This document shows positions 12,801 to 24,800 of a stretch of DNA of 64,000 bases, piece after piece. Each line of letters starts with the position of its first letter. Position 1 is the stretch's first letter. The notes under the pieces were generated by a model. The model saw only the letters and a program-made list of their open reading frames with translations. It did no database searches and had not been told where the DNA came from. The DNA is taken from contig OY292274.1 of assembly GCA_958496175.1 (NCBI GenBank), forward strand, positions 61,700,630 to 61,764,629. The letters run 5' to 3'. The DNA is from Sisyra terminalis (taxonomy: Eukaryota > Arthropoda > Insecta > Neuroptera > Sisyridae). Position numbers and translations under genes: made by a program.

Positions 12801-15800
12801 CTTCCAAAGGAAATCATTACTCTCGATGTTGGCTACGAGTGGTAACCATTACCTTCGGGTTATATTTTTTTGGCAAATTTTTACATCATATCTATTCTTC
12901 TTGTATTCACACTGTAAAATCATTTCATGATGTAAAATCAATTGTTGTCGCTAATTTTCTTCGGTGTAACTTTCAACTTCATAAACTACAATCATAACCC
13001 TCTTCTTTCTACGTCTTTGTACTAATACACTTTAACTATGAAACAAAAAAAAAAACGATTTTTTTGTCCTATATACAAACCCCTATCCCTTTCAAATAAA
13101 ATATTCATGTAAAATCAAATTAGATTTTTTTTTCACTCCTTATTCAATATATTTAATGTACCTATTGTGGTCTTATTTATGTAATAAATTTTATAAAAAT
13201 AAACTACTGAGGCATTGCTCAGATTTTGTATTTCGATTGTAAAGCAAGCTTCTTCACGTTATTCAACACATAGCGATCCAACACTACTCGATGACCATTG
13301 AAGAAAACTGCTTGGCAACCGAAATAGTAAAACATTTGTTTGAGCTTTTGTTACTTTTGTAAACAACCTATATTACATAAATAAGACCAAAATCCATTAT
13401 ATATAGCATAAACAGTTGTTATATGTAAATTTTGGAAGGATAACCAAACAAGTTTGGCTATCGAATATTGTTACGAAAATTATGCGAAATTGATCACAAA
13501 ATATTAAATATTTTACTCTGTTCTTCAAAAAGACTTATTCTATTTTCAAAATAAATGGTAAATTCAAAATAAAAAACAAACACTTACCCAACAAGTTTCT
13601 TCCCAGTGAGATTCAGCTGAATTGCTTTCATTCAAACTTTTTTCCCATGAAAAGCATGCAATTGAATTTACTCTGATATGATAGTTGATTGGTTTAGCTA
13701 GCTGATTCCAGAAAAAAAAAATCTTTTAGTAAAAAATGTTTAAAAAATTGCAACAATTGTGGAAAATTTTGAGCTTCACCCATCCAGACCAGAACGCTAC
13801 AATTTTCCACTGAAACATTTAAACTTTTAATTTAAATTTTATAATTTTCGCCTTTTTAGCAGAAGCATTCTTTTTTGGTTTAATTCTTTAATCTAGTTTC
13901 TCAAAAATATTCAAATATTGAAATTAATTCTATGAAGGATCTGCACAAAGCATTAATGGGAGACCGATTTTAATTGTTAGAACTACAAAAGTCATTAGAT
14001 ACTCGATGGAATACATAACTTGATAGGGGGATCCTTCATAAAGGTGTTTTTCAATTTCTTTGCTCCCAGGGGCTCCAACGCTTCCAAATTAATAAAAAAA
14101 AAATCCCTGAAAATTTGAGCTCTTAATATTAACTTTAAGATAGTCCGCTTTCCAACTTAAGTTTCTTATGGAAATAACATGGGAAAAATTTAATTTGTTC
14201 TTTAGAATTCCATAACTCAGCGAAAAATAAATCGAAAGTAATTAATCCTGTCATGTTTATTGTAAATTTAACGCTCTACAAAAAAGAGCTTTTATGATTT
14301 TTCGCTAAATCTTTTGGCTTTAGAGTTATTCGAGCTCAAAGTTAAATTATGATATAATTATTAATATTATCAACTATAATTACTGAGTAAAGTGAATGTG
14401 AATAGTGAATGTGAGTAAAGTGAAAATACCCATCCCTTATATCCTTATTTTACTGTTCAAAATTGTCCTTTTTGAAACTTTGAAATTGAATTGTGAGCGT
14501 CCTGTTACCCACAGGACTAAATTTTTTTCACATTACTATTCACTTATGGGCTTTGTTATATAATCTGTTGAGAAAAATAGGCCTCATAGGGAAAAGTCAC
14601 CACCTTAAAATGGCCCAATTTCAGACATAATAAGTCGCATAGATTTTCAAACTCCTTACCTTCCCGTTTTTAATTCCCGGCCCAAAATCCACTAAAATCC
14701 AAATATTTTGCATTAACTATGTTAAGGATGATTCTACTAATAATATTAAGCTTAATATCGGTGAAAATAACCATCCCTTATATCCTTATTTTACTGTTGA
14801 AAGTTGTCCTTTTTGAAAATTTGAAATTGAATTGTGAGCATCCTGTTACCCACAGGAATAAAATTTTTTCACATAACAATTTACTTGAAGGCCTTGTTTT
14901 ATATAATATCAAGTGAATGTGAGTAAAACTGAGTTTTACAAAAAATATCAAATTTCTTATGCAAAATTTGTATTTATGAGCAAAAAGAAGCAGACACAAT
15001 ATTATTGTTGTGATTTTTCACGACGTAGCTGTAGTAGTTTATCCTTCATTTTTTCTACTTGTTCATTGTCATCAGATTCAATATTAGCTATGTAACCAAC
15101 TCTACCATTATTCCGTTGCTCAGTTAAAAAATGCATTATATTTTCATTGACCATTAGTGCCGCATTCTTAAGTCAATAAATAAGCCAATAACTCTTAAAC
15201 CAATAGATTTAGCGAAAAATCATAAAGACTCTTTTTTATAGAGCGTTAAATTTACAATAAACATGACAAGATTAGTTACTTTCGATTTATTTGTCGCTGA
15301 GTTATGGAATTTTAAAGAACAAATTAATTTTTTCCCACCTTATTTCCGTAAGAAACTTAATTTTGAAAGCGGACTATCATAAAGTTAATATTAAGAGGTC
15401 AAATTTTCAGGGTTTTTTTTTAATCAATTTGGAAGTATTGGAGCCCCTGGGAGCAAAGAAATTCAAAAATACTCCTATTAAGGACCAACCTTATAACTTG
15501 ATCTACGAAAATTGTTATTTTTAATAGGCAACGATTTCCATAGACTTGTATAAAACCAAATCGTCTTGTTTTAATTTTTTTACCGAAAATATTTAGTTTC
15601 TAGGGATTTATGAATCTAGTTACAAACGTACAGTGGTGACTACTCCAACAAACAAAAACACCGGTTTATTTTTTTGTGTAACACGTTTTGTAACCAAATA
15701 GTTGTCTTTTCCTTTGTTCACTTGTGGTCCAATCACTGTCACCTTATCCTTGCCCGTAAATTCGTTGGACAGAGGACATTTTCCAACACGCAACACCACC

Positions 15801-18800
15801 TAAAGATTTTAATACGATCACTTTGCAATAAAAATAAATCGTAACAAATATAGTACATGCAGTTTTCCTCGTAGAGAATGCTGAAAATTAACGATAATAC
15901 TATGCGAAATTTCCGGTTTAATCAGAGCCAAATGACACGTGATTTTCGGGGTATCGGTTGGACTTCTCATCATTGGATATGCCGTACCGGCCACGAAATT
16001 CGATTCTGTTTCAGGAATATTAAAGCGCAGCGTGAAATTCGTCTCTAATGGCATGTTTTTGGCTTCTTGAATTCGCATGAAAACTGCAGCGGGTAGATAA
16101 TACGACGATGCATTTATCCACCAAAACGGCATTACTTGAGTCATAACGATCTAAAAATGAAACGAAAAAATAATCATGAAGCCTTACACGTTTTTGTTAT
16201 GGTTTGGTAATATTACTTGAACCGAAACAGTTGTGTCTTCGCCAAGTTCATTCATAAAACTCTTCGTGAAATTGAGGAAAGCAATTTTTTCATATCCTAC
16301 TTGAAAGTTTAGATGCGAGAAAAACTTGGTAACGTCCCGTTTGACGTAAATATAAATAATGTCCTTGTGCGGCTTATATTCCAAAGCCGGCCAGGGGAAT
16401 TTTTCAAGCGAATTTGGTGTCAAACAAGAATCCAAAGTGCTGATCATGTTGAAAAGGGAGCTTACTGATCGTGTGATACCATAGGCGTACTGCAAAAACA
16501 TAGATATTCCATTAAGTCCATTGAGATTTCAACTAATTGATTTGCTGTTGTCTTAGGAAAATTATTCAGCTAGACTACAGTTTTTCCGGTGCTACGATTT
16601 AAAAATGGATTCATATAGATTTCGACGAAGTAAAACGCAAAGAAGGAAATCTTCTAAAAATAGTTTTTGATCTGATTTTTAAAAGATCAAGTCTCTCTTA
16701 ATTTCATGGTTTGATCTAAAAGATATTTTTTTTTTTAGAACTAATGTTCATTAGACAGGGCCAAAAACATCGACTATTTTTTTTTTTTGAAAAGGATATC
16801 GAAAATATTGTTCAAGGTGGCAAAAAAAAATATCGGGAAGATTTGAGCTCTTAATATTAATATTTAGAGGTCTATCATCTTTAATTTCGATTTTTTATTT
16901 GTGCTTTCATTTTTGTATCAATGCTGTCAAACTATCAAGGCAAAAAAATTTATCAGTACATATATTTATAGAAAATTAAATTCCCTACAAAAAACGTTGT
17001 TTTGAAAATGTTTGCCAGACATGTCGTTTCCGAATAATCAAGCTTTAAACATTGATATAGTTTTTAGATTTATCTTCTTTATTTTGGAATTTTGTAACTA
17101 ACGAACAAATAAATATACAGAAATGAACAATATAGATTCTTGAAAAGAATTTAATGCTCTACAAAAAAGGTATTTAAACGTTTTTACATAAAATTACTTT
17201 TTCAAAATTGGTTTAACAACGAAAAAAAAACATAATATTTTGATTCAAGTTTAATTGTGAATAACGTTTGAAAAAGTGATTTTATGTAAAAACGTTAAGA
17301 GACCTTTTTTGTAGAGCAAAAAGGTTTCTGCAAGAATCTATATTGTTTTTTTCTGTATATTTATTTGTTCGTTAGTTAAAAAATTCCAAAATAAAAAAGA
17401 TAAATCTAAAAACTATATCAATGTCTAAAGCTTGATTATTCGGAAACGGCGTGTCTGGGAAAATTTTTCAGTGTCATTTTTTGTAGAGAATTCAATATTC
17501 TATAAATATATGTGCAGATGACTTTTTTACCTTGATAGTTTGAAAGCATTGATGCAAAAATGAAAGCACAAATAAAAAATCGAAATTAAAAATGATAGAC
17601 CTCTTAATATTAATATTAAGGGCTCAAACCTTCCCGATAACTTTTTTGTCACCTTGAGCAATATTTTCGATGTACTTTTCAAAAAAAAAAATCGATTTTT
17701 TTGGCCATGTCTAATGTTCATCGAATCAATTTTCACTTAGCAAATGAAAATATGCTTACAGTTTTTAATTTCATACGAAGCAATGCCTCGTTAATGTCCT
17801 CGTCAGTGGCGTAACCTTCCGATATTAACAACTCCTCATCCTCTTGAATGTGAATTTCGTCTTCGGTGAAAGTTTTCACGTAAACACTCATTGGATCACT
17901 AAGACTTGACACCAAAGCATCTTTGGCCGGATATAAAAGCGCAGATATTGTCTCTATTAGTGGTCTGCGAAAAAATATATCGTTTTGAACTAAAAACCGA
18001 CTCGTTGAGATTGTAGTTTTCGGTTATATAGGTATAGTTAAGCGAGAGTTATGGATTAGAAGGATGAGAATAGCTTCTTATTGATAAATATCGTAGCGTA
18101 ATTATTTAATTTTTATGTTTTTGAATTTAAGTATATGTTTTGAAAAGGTTGCGGGATAATGAATCATCGATCCGGAACTATTATCCACCAAAAAAGCTCT
18201 AAAAGATCAAATTTTCAGTGTTCTGGGACAACACTTACTTCATCAGACGAAGTGTTTTAAATGGTTTATTTCGATAATTCATGTCATTCAAAACCAATTG
18301 TCGAAAATGGCTGGTCGCATCTTCTACTGCATATGAAATGGCATCGACAATATCGTAGGGCAGAGGCATCGCAAACAAGGACACGAACTCCCGTACCAAA
18401 GTAAACAATTGTACCGAATCGAACGGCATTGTGAGCTTGACCTAGAATGTAAAACTTTGGTAACTAGCTAACTACTTTGCTATGAGTGTTATGGTACATC
18501 TTCCAAAAGTTTTAGACCAGTAACCAATAATTCTCTGACTTCAGTTGTAACTTTAATTTCATCATCGATTTGTTTGGAAAACGTCATGTGTGCAACCTCC
18601 AACAATATGATATTCATTTTTTGCGTGTACTCCATAATTTCACCGCGTTTAGCATTTAAAGTGCACGAAGATTTAATTCGTCGTTTCTGCTGTTTACCAT
18701 GGAAAATATTCTTGATAAAATCCAATTGCGCCAGAGCCCCATATGAACGTTCATCCGTAGGAAACACCTCTATTTGACTATACTCGTCCAAGTATGAGTT

Positions 18801-21800
18801 CCCGTAAACATCGTTCGTCACAAAAACGTATACTTGTAGAAAATTGATCGAGGCTCCTAGTAGAACATCGGCCAAATATGGAGCTTGCGAATAGCCAATG
18901 ATTAGTCCTTGAAAAAATTTTGGATAGTTAAGTGAGTTTAAAATCGTGGTTTATTGGATACCAGGATTTGCATCAAACTCAGTCATTTTTATGTAATACA
19001 TATAAGTGGCGGTAGAATCAGGATCCACGTTGGTGATACATAAAAAGAAGTCAGTAAAATATGCGAATCCTCGGAGTGTTTGATCCCGGATGCAATTCGA
19101 AGCAAATATAGGTGTACTCGGTGGATTGATAAAGAATTTAATTATATATCGACCCCAGGCTTCGTCATGTTCTACAAACAAAGCAATTACAACATGCCAA
19201 TTCTTGAATCATAATTTTTGATTAAAACCTTTTTTTCCCATTACATGCACATTCAGAAATACATCATTTGGACCAAGAATGTTAGGCTTCAACATTTTGT
19301 AGTTGTATTGCTTCGTCGTTGCCATCTGTTTTGCATTCATCACTTCAGCGTTTTCCCAGAAAAAAAACGACGCGTCCATTTCGGCTACCTCGACATTGTT
19401 TAAACTCCACATAAACTTTTCGACGAGATTACATCGGGCTACACATTCGGTTTTCAATAAAATCAACTCCCCTCGATCGGAATCCCCGTACGACTCGATC
19501 ACTCCTCCAAAACAGTTGTATAAACATCTGAAAAAAATACGTAAAGCAGAAGATTGCAACCGGATTGGCTTGGAATTTACCTACTGAACAAAAAAGACAG
19601 GTACATCCCACGTTTCAAACACTCCATAGTATGCGACCACTTCGATTTTCATTGATTCACAGTAATATTCGTTAACCACGTAGACATCACTTGGTTTTGT
19701 GATGCAAACGCTGAGTTCAATATATCCCATTATAGCCGCCCAAAAGCTCAGCGTTACGGATGGTTCACGACCTGAAGAAAACCTCTTATACTTGGTTATA
19801 AGAAAATTAAAAATCGATTTGAGAAATTTACTGGTGAACCAATAGTCACATCCATGCAATGGAATCCAACCGTAATTAACCACAGTGCAAGTCCATTTGT
19901 AAGTTAAATTACCACCCATGTTATCGGTCACTGGCGTATATGGACTATCAATAAAATAAACGTACGATTGAATAACAGGTCTATCACCGGTGGATAGATA
20001 TACTTGAGCCCCGGCATTTGTCGTTATAACTGGTGCAATTCGAGTATGATATTTAAACCAACACTAAAAGTGAAACTTCCATAAAAAAAGTATTTTTTTT
20101 TTTTTTATTGAAACTGTTTTCAAACCATATCTCTACCGTAACCCATGCCTCTAGAACTAATCTTTTCATCACCAGAAGGCTTATCGGTTTCCGTAATTTG
20201 ACCAACTACTTGAAACACTTGTCCATATGCTGGTTTTGGTACAAATGTTGAGAAGATAAACTCATGTGTAATACTTTTGCCAACATTTTGAATCTGATCA
20301 AGTGTTATAGATGTCTCTAAAAAATAATCCTTACTAATATTTTAAACGCGAAAGTTTGTAAAATTTAATGGATGGACGTTTGTTACTCTATCACGTAAAA
20401 ACTACTGAAACGATTTTAATGAAACTTTACAATAATATGGCTTATACATCAGAATAACATTAAGGCTATACTTAATGAAGATATTGTGTGAATTGTCGAA
20501 AATATAACGATAAGTGTCAAGTAATTACGAAAAAATTGTGTCATCTGCGAGTTATTCTAGCGTGCGCTGCAAAAACCATAAGAATTACTATATAAAATAT
20601 AAAACAATGTTAATAGCGTATATATTTACATATCTTTCTCTATAATGCAGTAATTAAAAGTTATGAGTTCAAATTTCACAGAAATCTTTTATTATTATAA
20701 TTACTAAATAGTTATAAATAGACCCTTAGTAAGAAAATATTAAATTGTTTTTTCTTTTTTGTGAATTCCTATCCTAAAAGAGTGAAAAGGGGTGACTAGT
20801 TGTATAAAATTATGTAGAGTTAATCAACAATCGAAATTTTAAATTTAATAAGTATAATTAATAAATAAATAATTAATTAACTAGCTGATCCCCGCAACTT
20901 CATCTGCGTAACGTAGGTATAGATTTTGTTTTCTTTTCAAATTTGCCATTTGTATTGGTATATGAAAATTTATATTTTTCTTATTTCTTTTACGAAAAAC
21001 ATAATCATACTTAAAAATACTGTTTTGTCAACTTTAAAAAGACACATTTAATAAAATGTTGCAAAGAATAAAATTGTTCTCCGTAATAATCAATTAATTT
21101 TCAAAAAATATTTATAACTATCTAAAAAGAGTATGTCTATTGCGTATAGCTACGGTAGGTATACCTACCGTAGACCAAATAATCTGTAAATCAATCAGCA
21201 TCTATACATAAATTAAAAATATCACCAATTTCAATAAAGTTGGTCTTAATTATAAGTAAAATGAGGTGACCATGCGACATTTTTCAAATAACTTACATTT
21301 TTAAACTTGTGATATCTTTCGAATGGAATGTTCAAATTGAATAACTCAAAAAGTTATATAATGGTATTAAAGCAAACTTAAATATGAAGTCATTTATTTT
21401 GATAAGGATTAATCCCAAAGTATAAATAAAAGAGCTTTTATAACGGTGGCATTTATATATATTTTTAAAAATGAAAAAAACACTTATTGTGACATAACTA
21501 TAATAGTAAGACAAATGCTATTGTTCTATTTTTTGTAGATAATGATATGTTCTGCAAAATCGTATTGCATTATTTTGTTCTATAACCAATAGTTTTCGCA
21601 GCGCACGCGATTAAAGAATGGTTTTTGGTAATTTTTTCAGACCTTGGGTTACATTATTGGAGTTTTAGTATGGATCCCTAACTTTTTTGAAAATTTAATA
21701 TAGTCTTTGTTCACCGGAAATAGTGTAGCTTCACAACAGTGAAAGAATTTTTCAAATCGGTCAAGTAGTTTCGGAGCCTATTCAAAGCAAACAAACAATC

Positions 21801-24800
21801 AAATCTTTCCTCTTTATAATAATAGATAATAATTGACTGTTTTTGTTATATCATTTTAATATCAACATTTTAAATGACGTCATTTTATTTAATTAGCATG
21901 AAAGTTTATGTAGTAGATACTTATACTAAATATCAAAGAGGCGGTTAATAATTTTTGTTTGTTTTGTTTGTTTTTCAACAAACTTTTTAAAATATAATTT
22001 CTATGAACCAATGATTGTGATTTGTGACCTGGAGCAATTATATATTCTCCTGAAAAGCATTAAGGGAGCAATTTTTTATCATATATTTCATTATCAATTA
22101 AAATATAAAATATTCCTAACTAACTTTTCTTCGGTATTTAGAACAATTTGAAAACCAATTATTATTATTGAAAATAAATAAAATAATCGAATTTACTTCC
22201 ACGCTTTCCACCTATTGCCAACAATTTTGTATGTACAATGTCCAAATTTGCGAAATTGAATTGCTTTTTAGTCATGATAATCAAAATAAAGAAGGTCTTA
22301 TTTTTTTTCGTTTTACATAGTATTTTCCAATATAAATGTATATTTGTGTCGATGAAATTTGGAAAGTGTTTTTCTTATACGATGCCGATATATAATAAGA
22401 AAGGGTTTTTTGATAATTCCTCCTCTAAAAGAGTGAAAAATGGTGGCAAAGTTTGTACGGCATAACCAAGGTTTATAAATTACACAAGTTGCCCCATTAG
22501 AAAAAAAAATATGACGTCATACGAAGAATTTTGAAATTTGAATCAGTCTGAAGATATGTACGAATTTTTTTCTGGATACGTCACGTAGCGCATGAGGCCA
22601 CCTGTGTATTTTATAAACCTTGCGGCATAACATCTAATAAACAATTTAAATTTCCGTTTTTTATCGTTATAAACGAAACGTAATTACTCTTTATTATAAA
22701 ACAACTTTGATTTATTATTAGAAACGAAAACTTGGGGACTGCTTAAAAATTTAAACTCTGATTGATATATCTGAAAAAGGTTAAGTTTAGTTTATAAGTG
22801 AGAATTAAGTTCTTTGGTTTTCGCATATTGTAAACCTGAAAATCCGAAATACGTATTCACAGTTAAATACATTAGTGAGCGAATATCCTCAGAAATTTGG
22901 TGAACTAAATGAAAATACCAACATTTTTGTGAACTAAAGTTAGTGGCTCCTATCGACAGAGAAAGAATGACAATTTAAAGGTGGGGGGGAGAAGTTTTGA
23001 ATGTAATGTATACGGTAAGGCATAATGATAGAAGAAATTTAAAATGCTTTTCCAGTGCAAAAAGCATACGCCAAATCGTGTATGGTGAACTCGAGATTAT
23101 CCAATATGGTTTAAATGTATAATTAAAATTCAGATATTTTAATAAGTGTATACACACAATGGTTATACTTGGTTTTGGAGAAACTGGGTTTCGTGCAATT
23201 GTTCTCATTTCAATTTCGCGGTAGTGTTGTACATTGCCGAAGGGTAATAGTTTTGGAAAAAAGGTTCATTCGGGAATCGAAACAGTGAGATGAGATTCCT
23301 ACTAATATTCAAAAATCTAGACCCTTAAGTACTGATATTTTGACGCGAGTATTTATTATTATTATGTATTTGACCGAATTTATTGAACTTGACGAAATTT
23401 TTTATTTATGTATCGATGCTGATTGATTTATGGATTATTTGGTTGACGGTATGTATTCCTACCGTAGGTATACGCAATAGACCATACTCTTTAGATATTT
23501 ATAAATATTTTTGAAAAATTTATTGATCATTACCAACAATTATTTTATTCTAAGCAACAGTTTATTAAATGTGTCTTCCTAAGGTCCACTAAATAATGTT
23601 TTTAAGTATGATTATATTTTTCGAAAAAGAAATAAGAAAAATTAGAAATTTTCATATACCATACCAAATAGCAAATATATTTCTACACCTACGTTACGCA
23701 GACGAAGTCGCGGGAATTGGCTAGTTTGATCATAGATGTTTAGGAAAATTGGTGATTTTCTTTATTTAATGCATACCGTTGCGAACTTCAGAATAAAGAA
23801 ACGATGGATCACTTATAGTAGAACCAACACAACGATTTAATGTTATTATATCCATGCGATAGTTTTTATTTTTCAAGATAGTTGTCGGTAGTGTAGCAGT
23901 GGTACTGTGAAACACAAGTATTAATGACATGATTTTTTAAGTGGTTATTTAATACCTGCAAACACCTCCCACAAATTTCAGGTCGGGACTACAAAGGGAA
24001 CCATTAACAATGGCGTTGTATTCGTAGTACCAATTATCTGACAAATGGATGGTGTATATTTTATGGGTTAAATCGTACGAGATTTCAGTGTGCTCATCGG
24101 GTCCCTGATCGGGTGCAACAATTTCCTCCCATTGCCGTCCCCTCTCTTCCTTTTCCATCAAATCATTAGCATACTCAAACCCACCCGTCCACATATCCTG
24201 TCCAAGATCTACCATATGATCGGCGGTGCTTCCAATGCCTTGAAATACCTGCCCTATAATGGAATCACCGCTTAAACTTCCAATTGTCTCGCGACCATAA
24301 GCGTACGTCCATTTTCCATAGTCTTTGGTGCCCTGTGCTGCACTTCCAGCCCACGATACAGCCGTGTCGGCGGTTTGACCGGCCACATCTTGGACCCATC
24401 CAACTCCTGCTGCGGCTGCTCCTACTCCTGATTGCACATCTTGGTAAATATAGTCGTACACTCCTGATGGGAGCCAGTCCTTTCCAAATCCAAGTATTGA
24501 TTGACCATAGCCTTTGACTCCCGTTACAGTCGAATGCACTGCATTTTCAAATGACCCAACAGCCTGATGCGTAATGCTTGCGGTATAATCCCACGCGCCG
24601 AACGCATAATTAATTCCTGTACCGACTTTATCTTCCATCCATCCCATATACGAATTTAACGATTCTTTTTTTAATACTCTAATATAAGAGTTTAAAGCGA
24701 TACGACCTGGTCCCGTATGAAAAAAGTAATGTGACTGAATAAAGAAATATTCTTGGGCTAAAACAAAAGTAAAAAATTTGAATCAAACACCATTTATGTT

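Noticed and set aside
15291..15524. Repeated open frame MSLSYGILKNKL... (also at 27323, 27709 and 53017)
   Set aside because: It is the arm of FB3/FB5/FB9 palindromes. Conservation follows the DNA repeat and the reading crosses both arms, so it is not a protein family.
21332..21514. Open frame MSYYYSYVTISVFFIF..., conserved at 62269-62607
   Set aside because: Conservation reflects a shared interspersed repeat. The composition is A/T-run driven and there is no domain.
24090..24517. Plus-strand frames in gene A exon 3
   Set aside because: Antisense shadows of the GC-richer coding exon on the minus strand.
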